A model generated the notes under the pieces. The model made no database searches. It worked only from the letters and a program-made list of their open reading frames with translations, and had not been told where the DNA came from. This document shows positions 44,414 through 54,344 of a stretch of DNA of 60,000 nucleotides, piece by piece. The stretch covers positions 8,992,001-9,052,000 of the forward strand of contig OU612068.1 of NCBI GenBank assembly GCA_914767715.1, given 5' to 3'. This DNA is from Membranipora membranacea. Lineage: Eukaryota > Bryozoa > Gymnolaemata > Cheilostomatida > Membraniporidae. Position 1 is the stretch's first letter. Every line of letters starts with the position of its first letter. A program made the position numbers and the translations under genes.

Positions 44414-45429
44414 AATACTTGAGGCATATATATTAGCAGTGTGACGTTATTTCGTTTGAGAATCTACAAGGTTAGAAATCTGTTTTCTTTGAAACTTCTG
44501 TCTTCAGCATCCTGTTATCGCATTGAACAGGGTTATGATATGGTGTCCTAATGTCGAGATTTTTGACTGCTGTTTTTTTCCAGCAATCTTATTGGAGAGT
44601 ATGAGCTATGTTGCATTCCTTAGGTTTTTTTTGGCATCTACGTTTTTAGAGATTTGGTGGTTTTTCCTTTTTTTGGCAATCACTCCTAACAATTTGCCGA
44701 TGTTTGTTATTGTTGCTGACTCTTAGGTGAGCCACAGCACACCCTTTTATATGCCTATTATGTAAAGGCAATTGCTGCCTGCTCAATACTTTGTTGTGAG
44801 TCGGCCAGTGGAGGAAGGCTATATAGCCCTGAATTCCCCTTTTTTCCATGCTTCTTGTATGAACATAGTCCTGATTATCAGAAGTTTGATATCGAAGAGG
44901 TGTCGTAAATCATATATTTTAATCACAGCTATGGCGTGCTTTTTGTGTAAGATATATGTAGAGTTTTTATTTGGCAAACAATATCATCCTGAACAGATGT
45001 TTTTCATAGCGTGCCAAAGGAATTACAGCAAAAGTTGGTGGAAAAAAGAAGAAAAAATAACATAGCATGTTTGGAGGATCGATTGGTATACCATATCAGA
45101 ATGTCTTCACAAGAAGACAGAGACTAACAGTTTAAAAAATTTAAACAAGATATTAAATAAAGTCAGTGTGCAAGAAGCAAGTGTAATCAGTGTGCAAAAC
45201 GCTTATTATTAAAGAGTTTTTAAAAATTGTTTTGGCTAGAACTGAACGATCAGGAGAACTGTTTCAAAATTGAGGTATGATAAATAATAAAGTAACATGT
45301 AGGTACCAGGTTGCAGTTCACATTGGCAAATATAAATATGTTTTTTGTTGAAAGTAAGCATGCTTTTGTGGTGAAGAGATAATAATCTGAGTAAGCACAA
45401 CACATTTTTTAGTCAATCCTGTCAAGTCA

Positions 45430-45640
45430 AAACATGCAGGAAATCTATTCGGATCACATCCGACGCATCGCTAGACATTGTGCACCTTCTTTTCCTTTGA
45501 CCACAGCTGCCGCTCTCTGCCACTCCATCCCCACCAGGTCCTGCTTTCCTTCTATAACCATCTCTTCCCTGATTAATCGGTGTTACATATCCGCAAATCC
45601 ACAAAATATCCACTCTACACAGCTAGAAAGTGACATGAAT
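45430..45640 (-). pseudogene. Degenerate copy of the membrane-protein last exon
   Basis: The frame reads GYVTPINQGRDGYRRKAGPG, then GDGVAESGSCGQRKRRCT and SSDASD. It aligns with GFVTPIHHGKEG, GDGVTGSGSCSKGKRGRRH and TTSRNAS of 21101-21492. The acceptor region (CTAGCTGTGTAGAG) is altered and the distal half with the tyrosine motifs is missing. Flanking intron sequence to about 45850 is also homologous to the intact locus. Confidence 0.7.
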
Positions 45641-46016
45641 TAATATTAACAATAGATTTGTGATGTGTAAAATAAATGACATAAAATCATTAGTGTTTCT
45701 AACAGGAACTTTTGGAGTACATGAAGAGAGGTGCTAACCTAGAGGAAGTATTTGTGTGCGAGTAAGAAGGGATCGGTTTACAATTTGTTAATTATGAATA
45801 TACTTTAAAAGATTGTGCTTGACCAGAATTGAATGAACTGAACATAAACTCAATATAAAATGGAGTCAAATGAAATCGATAAGTAGCATCCGATCATGCC
45901 CAAATTAGTACATTAGGTGTTGAGTCAGATTTGTAATTGCAGATAGGCCTGGGTGATGGCCAATGTTTTGTTGCTTATGAAGATGGATTGTTGTTTTTGT
46001 TAAAACTTTCTAGTCA

Positions 46017-47060
46017 ATAGGTATTTGACGCCGAAGATTCAGTAGCATAAACAGATCTAGAGAGCATTGCATGAGATAGTTTCAAATATACTGGGCATGT
46101 TATGGATGAAGCTCGATGATTTCCTTTATGGTTGACACAATTAGGGACCTCAGAACATTGATCACCATGATTATATGCACCAACACAGTTGAAACAGGCT
46201 TTTTTATGGGGCAAGATGATCCTTTGTGCTTGTATCCATGGAAGTGGTAGCATCTAATGGCAGATGACATGTTTAACTCTTCAACCTCAAAAGTAGGATT
46301 ATTAATTGGCACGCAATCTTTTCTGGCTTTTTGTAGAAGTTTGGGAGATTTAAAGTATACCTTGGCAGTTCTTGTGTTGTAGGATTCCTAAAATCAAGTA
46401 TTCTTGACACGGTATTTACACTGAATCAGCCCTGTTCAAAATCCCTAACAAGATCAGCCTCTTCAGTGAGAAAAGGAACACCTTTGATAACTTTGACCGA
46501 TATAACATGGGACTGTCGGATGGGTTTTCTAACCGTAGATTGGCCGATGTATTTGATGACAATTTGGTGGTGGCAGTATGTACCATTCTTTCTTCGCTGA
46601 ACTTTGCACATATTTCTTTGAAGCAGTTATTACTGCTTCTACTAATTTTCTCGATAGTAATGTCGCTATCAAGTCCTCATATAGCCTTTCTGATGTCATC
46701 ATCAATATTTACGATATCACCCTCTCTTTCAACCAATACTACTATATTATTTTGAAATTTGAATGTGATAGTGCGCTTATGTCTCTCATGCTTTAACATC
46801 GGTTTATCGGAGTTATGGTTTTTTATTGCTTGTACTGAGTGAGCAAACGTCACCTTTTTGTTGATTGCGAAACCTTGGGAGTATTAGATTGCGGAGTTTT
46901 AATTTGTTCTACCACTTTCCTCAAACTAGAATTCTATTTGGTAATATCCTAAACCATTTGTACTAAGTAATATATTCTCTGAAGTGCAGACTACAGTTGT
47001 CTTTGAATGGCTTCAATTGTGGACATTGTTGGTGGTGGGTGCTGGTCAGTTTTTGAGCTG
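46017..47060 (-). pseudogene. LINE ORF1 (zinc-knuckle, RRM-like) pseudogene
   Basis: From right to left: TIEAIQRQL (coiled-coil type start), a middle part in several frames, then TAKVYFKSPKLLQKARKD, FEVEELNMSSAIRCYHFHGY, KHKGSSCP, CFNCVGAYNHGDQC and CVNHKGNHRASSITCP. This is the C-terminal CCHC array of a gag-like LINE ORF1, an RNA chaperone that coats LINE RNA. In the first knuckle the second Cys is Phe, and in the third the second Cys is His, so metal binding would be impaired. At least three frameshifts and several stops are present. No ORF2 follows directly to the left. Confidence 0.8.
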
Positions 47061-47316
47061 TGTCTATATTAAGTAGATTACTAGCTGAGTGATGAGTGGT
47101 TGAGCATGGCATACTATCAATATTCGTTCCCAATAGAAACAACCGAGTATATCATGACAATATTTCTTAGCCAATATCATTGCCAGACAAGCATCATTTT
47201 CATCAGACAACTGGACGCAAATTTTGTAGAGTAGTTGGTGCTTCTCATGGTGATTTTTTAGTTAGTTTTGTCAATATCAAGCCCTCCCTATAATCTCTTT
47301 CAAGATATCATCATCA

Positions 47317-47577
47317 TTGGTAACGATGTCACCATCTATTTATACTACAATGACAATTATCTATACGGGTAATAATGGTTCATCATTATTGCGTCTTTTA
47401 TATAGAGATCTTGCTGTGCCCAAATTGACTGCGGCCCCTCATGGGAGGTCATTGTTTTTCTGTGAAGTGCCAGCATATGAACTATGCAGGGAGGCTCTTG
47501 AAGCTGGTCATATTGCTATTTTTATGCCTAATCATCAGCCTGAGCTTATTACTGAGACTGGTAGTTTCATCGGATAG
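47317..47577 (+). other. Unrecognised ORF, doubtful
   Basis: 86 codons with the protein-like stretch VPKLTAAPHGRSLFFCEVPA and LEAGHIAIFMP. It overlaps a minus-strand LINE ORF1-like repeat at its right end (SFIG corresponds to the antisense of LSDET). No splice signals or paralogue support it. A block at 49660-49720 matches only its first bases. Confidence 0.15.
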
Positions 47578-47830
47578 ATCCTGTACTTTTTTTTCCAATA
47601 CATTGATTCTGCCAATGGCATTCAAGGGTGTCCTATGTATGTATATTTCTCATTTGTGGTGCTATGTCAGGAATGCTGGTTGATTTCTGAGTAAACTTGT
47701 CCTGATATTCTTCTTCAATCTCCCTCACTTTCTGCATCTTAAAAGCGATATTTTTTGTTGATTGCTTCATGTTCACTATCGCTGCTATCTTTCAATACTA
47801 CCATCATTTTCCTGTTCAGGCATGATGAGT
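47570..47830 (-). pseudogene. LINE ORF1-like N-terminal coiled coil, second copy
   Basis: MPEQENDGSIER, then SDSEHEAIN, VREIEEEYQDKFTQKST, ALNAIGRINV(L)EKK-type and VQDLSDETTSLSNKL appear in order but in changing frames. They correspond to the pieces at 38600-38935. It stands upstream of the ORF1 at 46.0-47.06 kb and may belong to a separate LINE copy. Confidence 0.5.
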
Positions 47831-48000
47831 CCATGATAGGCCGACTTTGACAGCATTGCTGAGTGCTCTGTAGTGATGGCAAAGTCTCGGTCTCGGTCTC
47901 TGTCTCGTGAGACTTGTCCCCTCAAGACACTGTCTTGTCGAGACAGACACTCTTGATACATGTTGAGACTTGTTAATCATAAACACTGTTTTTGTCACAG
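47810..48000. repeat. Block with GTCTC/GAGAC-rich core, copy 2
   Basis: Homologue of 34840-35030, with the same GTCTC-rich insertion at the same site (GTGATGGCAAAGTCTCGG). Confidence 0.68.
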
Positions 48001-48184
48001 TTATCATGACCAGGGAACTGTTTCATAGTCAGATGTATGTATACTATGTAAAATCAATAATTACAATAAATTCAACAAATTAACATCCCATTGCACCTAC
48101 ATTGCACCAGCATTAGGTACTGTGTTTCCTTTGAAAAAGGCTAAATAACTCTGTACAATGAAAATTAAAATGATTATGGATAGT

Positions 48185-48340
48185 GCCATATCCCAGAACC
48201 AATTCACTCCCTCTCAACTTGACATCGTTTGCCAGTAAATTTTTAAGTGAGTCAATTGTTTTTACTCTGGCGCAACTGAATGTCTCTTTTCTAGATTCAC
48301 TTTCACGATAGTCCAGGTGACAACCACAAAAGTTATATTT
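48185..48340 (-). pseudogene. SCARVK module, N-terminal part, copy
   Basis: The frame reads ESRKETFSCARVKTIDSL, then KNLLANDVKLRG, matching the start of the module at 40434-40754. The distal part is missing and replaced by the hydrophobic repeat block. Confidence 0.48.
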
Positions 48341-49930
48341 TGATATTTGATGCATAATGAAGCACTCTTTCAAAATTTGGATGTCATAAATAAATGTTAA
48401 ATTTGAAAATTTTAATTATTTCAATTACAGACTCTCTTCCAACTCAAATACCCGTACTCTCCAAATAAATATATTATTGGGAAAAATTGATGTATAAAAG
48501 ACTTTTCTCGAATCGAGGCAGTTTTCTTTTGTTGTGTCAATCTTAATATATAAACAGTCATCTCAGTTACAAAATCATCTAAAAGAACAACCTTATTGAT
48601 TTTAATAACAACAATTCAGCATTCTCTTTGAGATTATAACAGCTTCTCAACTTAATTCAGTTTAACGCAGCCATGGGGTGGAGGGGCTACTGACTGCCCT
48701 GTGGTGCAGATCCAAAGCTTATACTTTGCATATCTATTGTTAAGTATGTTGCCTACTGGTGAAGGTTTATTGTATCTTGATACGTATTTAGTGGTGCCAG
48801 TGTTGTCTTATACTTTAATATGGCTTTAATATGGCTTTAATAAGGCTTTGCTCCCTGCCCATCATTGTCGGGAGTAATCGTCACTTGGTTTATTGAGAAA
48901 GGTTGATTTTTAAATGAAGAATCTATTGCAATGTTAGTTTAAGGTATTAATTTATCACAGTTAAGAATTTCGAACAAGACTGCACAGTATGAAACCTCTG
49001 TAATAACCTGCCAAACCTCCATAAATAAATAAATATAAATACAAAGAATGAGCCTTTCCATTTTAAACGAGGTAGGGGGAGATAACAGCGAAGTAGAATT
49101 TGTCACTGAGTCGATAAAGAAAGTGTATAAATATTATGAAAATAAGTCATTCAACAGAATTGTGATTTCACACTTTAATTGGCCATCATAGAATTCTAAT
49201 AGCCGAAATCCTACCGATATTGATGATAAAAAGGTTGTCAACCGGCTGTCCGTCATATAACCCAAGTTTGACTAGGCCTCTTTTAATCGATTAGTCGTGA
49301 TTTTTTTTATTCTTAGAATTCATCAGCTACAGCATTACTACACGCGCAGCTTTTAAACATTCTATTGCTAACATATGATCAGCTGTGCCGGAGTCTCAGT
49401 TAGTTGTCTCTTACAATCTCTGGTTGCACCGTTTACATTGTTTGCTGTCAGAACATGATATGAACATCATTGTTTATTTATTAGCAAAGTGTACTTTGCT
49501 GGTTGAAGAATTTCCATGTTGAGAGCAGAATCAACCATTCTTTCATCTGACAGCTGGACGCAAACTTTGTAAAGCAGTTGGTGCTACTCATGGTCATTTT
49601 TTGGGTGGTTTTGTGAATACCAAGCCCCCTAATCTCTCTATGGATAGCTTCATCATTGGCAATGATATTACCATCTATCTATAATACAATGACAATTATC
49701 TATATACGGGTTGTTTCACAACGTAGTTTTCATCGGAACTAATTTTAGGAAAATTTTAACATCGTTGTATCTTTATGAAAGTTGTGCCCGAACTTGGCTC
49801 CGCCATCACAATAGCAGGAAAATGGACAAAATGTTACCATTCCAATTTTGGTGCCTGCCATGATTTGATGCAATCGGCGAGTTCCTGGCAGGGTCTTCAG
49901 CTGTGGCAATGTGCCCGAAGATTACTGATT
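48340..49930. other. No supportable gene; repeat blocks
   Basis: AT-rich. The stretch 48900-49200 repeats 37980-38280 (GTTAGTTT..GGTATTAATTTATCACAGTTAAGAATTT). A patch near 49800-49920 is GC-richer but has only short frames. Confidence 0.45.
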
Positions 49931-50054
49931 GTTTCCTTTACCGCAAAATAAAAATGATGGGGACTATCACTTGACACAATGTGACTGTCAGACGGGCATA
50001 GATGCGATAGACATCCATAGCATTGGCTAGCACTACATCTGATCTTATTACCTC

Positions 50055-50396
50055 TTGGTGGAAAAAGGTATTGATCACCCTGGTTTCGCCATCAGAGCTA
50101 CTTTTTCCATGTCTCGTACCATTGAAGTTCCATATTATATTGAATTTGGTGTTAAAGTTTGTGGACATATTGAGGAACAAATGCTTAGATTTGTAATGAC
50201 TGCTGCAGCCATCAGACCAGACATCAAAGATATGACAGTCAGTCTAATAAATGCCAGCATGAGTCAAAAGTATGTCCAGAAAGTGAGCGACAGCACAGCA
50301 ATCATGGGTTCAATCATCAGAGATAGCTATGATGCTGTCTCTGAGCACTCCGTTTGGTTGGTTAATTGTACTTGTACTGGATTACGACTACGATAG
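50055..50396 (+). other. Unrecognised 113-codon ORF
   Basis: The frame is open from a TTG at 50055, with no ATG before FSMSRTIEV, and includes RPDIKDMTVSLINASMSQKY and DSYDAVSEHSVW. The composition is protein-like, but no family, splice signal or paralogue could be found. Minus-strand ORFs overlap both ends. It might be a lone plus-strand exon. Confidence 0.22.
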
Positions 50397-51104
50397 GCAC
50401 TCTGAGCATCGCCTTGTCGGAGACAAGCGTAGTTTTCGGCAAAGTCGATTGCCGCAGTCACTTCGTTGTGCTTAGCACGTTTGATACACTGATGGTATGA
50501 ACATGTCTGTGTATATTCTATAAATATATGGCGACCAAGAGATTTTAACTTCATAAGGAAGTCATCCAATAGTTTTCTCCGGGAAGTTAACTTGGGAGCC
50601 TTTGTCATTGGCATTTTATTCATGAACTGTTTCATAGTCTGATGTATGTGTACCAAGTCAAATCAATAATTACAATAAATCCAATAATTCAACATCCTAT
50701 TGCGCCTAAATTTAAGCATAAGGGACTGTGTTCTGTTTGAAAAAGGTTGAATAACTCTGAACTATGATAATTATAATAAATATGGATAATGCTATTCCGA
50801 TTGCTGCAATCCATCCAAAATATCAGAATAACTGATAGAGTGTATTTTAAGTTTAAATTAGGGAGAGATAATAGCAAAGTGGAGAAATAAAAAATAGTGT
50901 ATACAAATGCGATGCGAAGGAATTGTTTTATTGGCAGTCCTTATTGTTTCATAGTGCAACCTTTTCCAACTGGTGCCAAAAAAAGTGCAAAAGTAACAAC
51001 AACAAAATGTAAGTATGAAACAACAGAAAACTCACGTCCGGCATGCATCAATAAAACTGGAAGAAAAATATTTATGGCAATTTGTGCAATTTTTATAGAA
51101 AGTT

Positions 51105-51460
51105 AATCCTTACCTAAAACAGGAGGATTGATCACAATGTAGCTCATTTTTTTGGAGGCGCCAGTTGATTAGATAGAATGGGCTGCTTTGTTGCTTTTGG
51201 TGTTCAATCTGCGTTCAATCTGCGTCAGATCCCCGAATCCTTCAGACTTATGCTGTCTGTAGGCTGAGGATGGGGATCTTCTTCTAGATCGCTTTTTGGG
51301 TGTTTTTTTAGCTTTTAACGCGTCTGATGATATTGCCTTTGTCGTTCATCGTCAGACACACAGTAATCATTGTCTTTGCATTTCAAACAAAATATAAGGA
51401 TCCCTGATAGCATGGTTAGGACTCCAAACACACAGATGTTTGATGACATGTCTTTGCATT
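51105..51460 (-). pseudogene. Degenerate copy of the transmembrane-tail exon (copy 4)
   Basis: The best-preserved helix among the broken copies: ICVFGVLTMLSGILIFCLKC, then KDNDYCVSDDERQRQYHQTR and a TAA where the intact copy has a basic codon. After that stop, other frames keep RSRRRSPSSAYRQHKSEGFG and MSYIVINPPVL at a surviving TTTTAG|GTAAGG donor. The single nonsense codon and small indels make it non-functional. A last exon next to it was not found. Confidence 0.72.
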
Positions 51461-51955
51461 CCAAACCTGATCTATGATTGAGCATAATTTATGTTTAAAG
51501 TAGATAATAGCAAAAGTCACTGGCCCCTCTGCTCTCCTGTGCTGCTCTGTAGAGCGGATACAAGTACCTTTATTGTGTCAATGATGACAAATGAAATGTT
51601 TCATGCTGTAAAAAGATGAGCTGGTGGAGGATAAATAATTGAACACAGAAGGACTGATAAAACGTTCTCTCTGAAAAGGTTTTTGCATCTGCCTGTTTGT
51701 AATGTCTCTAAGGTCATGAGAGGTTTGTCGATGGCAGTGGCTACTAGCCTCCATGACTCATTATGCATGTGACTCGAAAAATATCGTTCGGTTTAGTGAA
51801 TTCAAGCTTTGACAACTTACCACCAGTTTTCATAGTTGATTATAAACAAATAACCAGTGTTACAATTCAACTTACTCTTAATTCACAGTAACGCAAATAA
51901 TAATGGCTGGCCTTTAGTAGGGAACTGACGCTATTTAATTGAATATTGGACCCAC
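51460..51955. other. No clear exon; possible distal hAT remnant
   Basis: On the minus strand near 51700-51790 the frame ESWRLVATAIDKPLMTLET loosely recalls the hAT block 'W.li..l...L.P...~T'. No acceptor fits, so I do not claim an exon. Confidence 0.2.
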
Positions 51956-52114
51956 CTTGAACTTTGTAGAACTGTGAAGAGTTGAAGAGATTTTAGAGCA
52001 CTTTGCCAGTGTGTGATTAATAGATTTCGACTCCACCAGCCCTTCGTTGATAACAAGCTGGAGACTGTGCGCGAAGCACCGAAGGTGCCTGCCACAATAA
52101 TCTGATACACAAAC
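51956..52114 (-). CDS. hAT/ZBED-like transposase exon 4
   Basis: Acceptor TTTCCAG|GTTTGT and donor TTCAAG|GTGGGT enclose 53 open codons. The frame includes HLRCFAHSLQLVINEGL, the hallmark 'CfaHsLqLvv..gl' (C-x2-H) motif of ZBED-type hAT transposases. It joins in phase 0 to exon 3. After it the expected 'TRWnS...ml' part could not be found, so the gene is truncated or its later exons are decayed. The family either moves hAT transposons or, when domesticated, acts as a BED-type DNA-binding protein; no BED finger is seen here. Confidence 0.8.
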
Positions 52115-52307
52115 CTGGAAACGAGAAGGTAACTCGTATCTCGCCGACTGTTCACATTCATTGCAGTGGTGCAATATATTATGTTTTGCACAAAGTCGTA
52201 AAGTATTTCGAAACTGGAATTATTTCATTGTTGAGAGAGTAAATCCAAGTTTTGCTAGGGTAGATTATGGCCTAATGTGACCAGACCAGTTTAACTATAT
52301 AACCAAC

Positions 52308-52504
52308 CTCTATGAGTGCTTCATTGTCCATCCACAGCTCAGGGCCATCGACATCAGCAGGTTCATGGGTGTGGAACGAAGTCGAGAAGGCCTTAGCCAT
52401 GTTCGCCGCATTGTCACAAACGACATAACTTACTTTATCAATCAAACCATAGGCATCCACTGTCTCACCCAACTTCACCTTGATATTTTCTCCGGTGTGG
52501 CGTC
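52308..52504 (-). CDS. hAT/ZBED-like transposase exon 3 (catalytic Asp)
   Basis: Acceptor CTCATAG|GACGCC and donor ATAGAG|GTTGGT. The frame begins RHTGENIKVKLGETVD and goes on LIDKVSYVVCDNAANMAKAF. These are the classical hAT 'HTaenI' and 'tDNAaNm.kAf' motifs; the Asp in CDNAANM is the first catalytic residue of the RNase H-like fold. It is open throughout and in phase with exons 2 and 4. Family assignment is firm; whether it is expressed is unknown. Confidence 0.85.
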
Positions 52505-53064
52505 CTATGAGAAAAACTCAAAAATAAATGTACCATAACCGGCCATGGTTTTTTACAACAGATAAGTGCATCTAGCATAGCATACTTGTCAGGTGAAAAA
52601 GCTCTGGCACCGCTGTGGAGTTGAAACTCCACAGCGGGAATACCTAACTTCAACACAGCCTGGGATCCCGGATAGGTCATGAGTTTTTTCGTCGCAATGG
52701 TTGAATTTATTTTGACTGAGATTCATTGTTTCCAGACATACATTTGGCATGGCAACACACTTAACCATAATAGTCTTTGACCGGTCACCCTATGTTACAG
52801 GAGCACATCCGGAATCACTCTACATCAATACAGCATGCAAAGCAGGACAGGACAGGATTTGCGCATTGGTACGAGTGCAACATCATTATAGTGGCATGCA
52901 TATATACCGAAAAGCTGGATTAGGAAGGAAGGAAGGGACTGTACGTCTATATATGAAAGAAGTTTCAAAACAAACAAAGTCTGCATTTTTTAGGTGTAGT
53001 ATAAATACATATTCATGTACATATGACATACACTGATCCATTCAAATCAATAGGCTGGTCTCAC

Positions 53065-53157
53065 CTGAGTAGTCGTCATCGCCGCAATGAACTGGGTCTC
53101 TGTCTGTGAATCTATCACCTGAAACAGACTGTCTGACGCTCCGGTGTCTGCCATGAC
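53065..53157 (-). CDS. Putative hAT transposase exon 2
   Basis: Acceptor TTTGTAG|GTCATG and donor ACTCAG|GTGAGA. In the phase that fits both neighbours it reads HGRHRSVRQSVSGDRF, then DPVHCGDDDYS, and then RHTGENI in exon 3. A second frame (MADTGASDSLFQVIDSQTE) is also open, so the coding frame rests on phase only. The sequence does not show the usual hAT 'WtS......~i~vt.Hfi' block, so I am unsure about it. Confidence 0.45.
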
Positions 53158-53565
53158 CTACAAATATTAGAAGATTTGATAAAATCATTAGCAACACATT
53201 GATTTCACTGGCGGGCTCTGTCTTGTCACGTTATATATAACTATGTTACATCTCCTTCAGTCTAAAGTAGAGAAGGCCTACTTGCACTTTCATTCTGTTC
53301 ACAGCATGCAGAATGATGTTTTTTGCACTATCTTAAACAAAATATTTGGTCACACAATTCTCTGTACGCACTCACTAGACTAGCTATCAGCGGCCATATA
53401 CTATTAAGGCTACTACTACTGACAACTGTATCACTCATCAGCACTCTCGAGACCATTGAGTGAAAGAAGTCGATTGTAAACTCCTGATCCACCAACAATT
53501 AGCGATGTGAAAGTTAGCCAGAACCAGTAAATATAAAAAAAAAGACTTTTCAATAGGCGACTTAC

Positions 53566-53669
53566 CAGGCCTTTGAAAATAAACAATTTTCATCAAGTTG
53601 TCTTCCCTTGGAAAAGGGACAGTAGCATTGAGCACATCATTAGTGATGACAGAATTCATGGAATAACTC
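53566..53669 (-). CDS. Putative hAT transposase exon 1 or upstream exon
   Basis: Acceptor GGAATAG|GAGTTA and donor GGCCTG|GTAAGT. The frame reads MNSVITNDVLNATVPFPR, then EDNLMKIVYFQRPG, and joins in phase to exon 2. No BED zinc finger is visible. It might instead be an exon of the DUF6589 gene, but the phase after that gene's exon 10 would give a stop within about ten codons. Confidence 0.4.
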
Positions 53670-53793
53670 CTATTCCAAGAAAGCTAAAATTACGGGGTTT
53701 CCATAGGATCATGTCAGTGTAGTAAGGTATCTGATGGCATAGTTTTCGATACCCTACTCGGAATTATTTTTTATTTTTATATATACTGCCCAG

Positions 53794-54021
53794 ATGGATC
53801 ATACAGCAAAGGAGGGAGATGTCGGGAGATTTATTCCTATACTGAAAAGAAATTTGGAGCTCTTCATTAGCTACCATAACAGGAGCAAGTATGCAGTAGA
53901 GATTGTAGACAGCCTATATAAACTAAGCTCAATGGACAGAGAGATGGCAGCTCAAGCTATCAGTGGTAATTCAATGATTGTAAATCCTGGGTTCGGTCCC
54001 AAAACGGTCCCAATACTGTAG
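53794..54021 (+). pseudogene. DUF6589-type C-terminal exon, inverted relative to its gene
   Basis: A strong acceptor (TTTTTATTTTTATATATACTGCCCAG) precedes MDHTAKEGDVGRFIPILK, then SKYAVEIVDSLYKL. In DUF6589 proteins a 'D.TaKeGDigR....lk......~~~~~SKYa.e.vd.l' segment follows the GDQLT/WH part. Here that segment sits on the plus strand, while exons 1-10 of the gene lie on the minus strand just to the right. The exon opens in phase 0, exactly what exon 10 (ending in phase 0) would need. An inversion of this exon is the simplest explanation. A possible donor (ATCAGTG|GTAATT near 53963) precedes the stop. Confidence 0.72.
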
Positions 54022-54122
54022 TCCGTAATTACTAAGACATCTATAATAGCTGTGCCACTGGTCCTGTCAATAACATGTGAATCCTGTTAAGCTTTGATAT
54101 GGCATTGAGAGAGGTCTTTGCT

Positions 54123-54260
54123 GTGAGTGAGTGAGTGAGTGAGTGAGTGAGTGAGTGAGTGAGTGAGTGAGTGAGTGAGTGAGTGAGTGAGTGAGTGAGT
54201 GAGTGAGTGAGTGAGTGAGTGAGTGAGTGAGTGAGTGAGTGAGTGAGTGAGTGAGCGAGT
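54123..54260 (+). repeat. GTGA tetranucleotide microsatellite
   Basis: About 34 almost perfect GTGA units, with a single interruption (GAGCGAGT) at the right end. It lies between the inverted exon 11 and exon 10 of the DUF6589 gene. The Ser-Leu-Thr-His ORFs that it produces on the minus strand are artefacts of the repeat. Confidence 0.97.
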
Positions 54261-54344
54261 ATGAAAACCCGATTTTATTGCCATGGCCTATACCATACAA
54301 TAGATGTTGTTCAAAAAGTATTCATTAAAATAATACACCCTCAC

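Larger units (their letters stand above)
41320..45060. repeat. Segmental repeat, copy C
   Basis: It aligns with A from about 7200 and B from about 28920. It is enlarged by three extra tandem 412-bp units (42.26-43.5 kb) and by a LINE insertion (43955-44413). An AT microsatellite (41284-41312) borders its left end. Confidence 0.8.
34400..52000 (-). repeat. Mosaic of duplicated minus-strand blocks
   Basis: Landmarks recur many times in the same orientation. 'GATAATAGC(G/A)AAG.AG.A...GTCACTG' followed by 'CAATGGAATTGTTTTT...TTTATTGGC' is seen near 34370-34450, 35330-35420, 35960-36450, 38165-38270, 39920-40030, 49080-49190 and 50865-50945. 'ACTGTTTCATAGTCAGATGTATGTATACTA' appears near 37558 and 48015, with weaker versions near 38450 and 50630. 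The transmembrane tail exon, the SCARVK module and LINE ORF1 pieces sit among them. The order is not constant, so repeated duplication plus deletion is likely. This is a reading by eye; unit borders are approximate. Confidence 0.7.

Noticed and set aside
52465-52680. ORF LGIPAVEFQLHSGARAFSPD as a hAT exon
   Set aside because: No acceptor and donor with fitting phase; it lies in the intron between exons 2 and 3 and contains a short palindrome.
52749-53036. 95-codon plus-strand ORF
   Set aside because: It lies in an intron of the minus-strand hAT gene, with no family motif, splice signal or paralogue.
54067-54300. Ser-Leu-Thr-His repeat protein on the minus strand
   Set aside because: It is only the translation of the GTGA microsatellite, which lacks stops in all frames.
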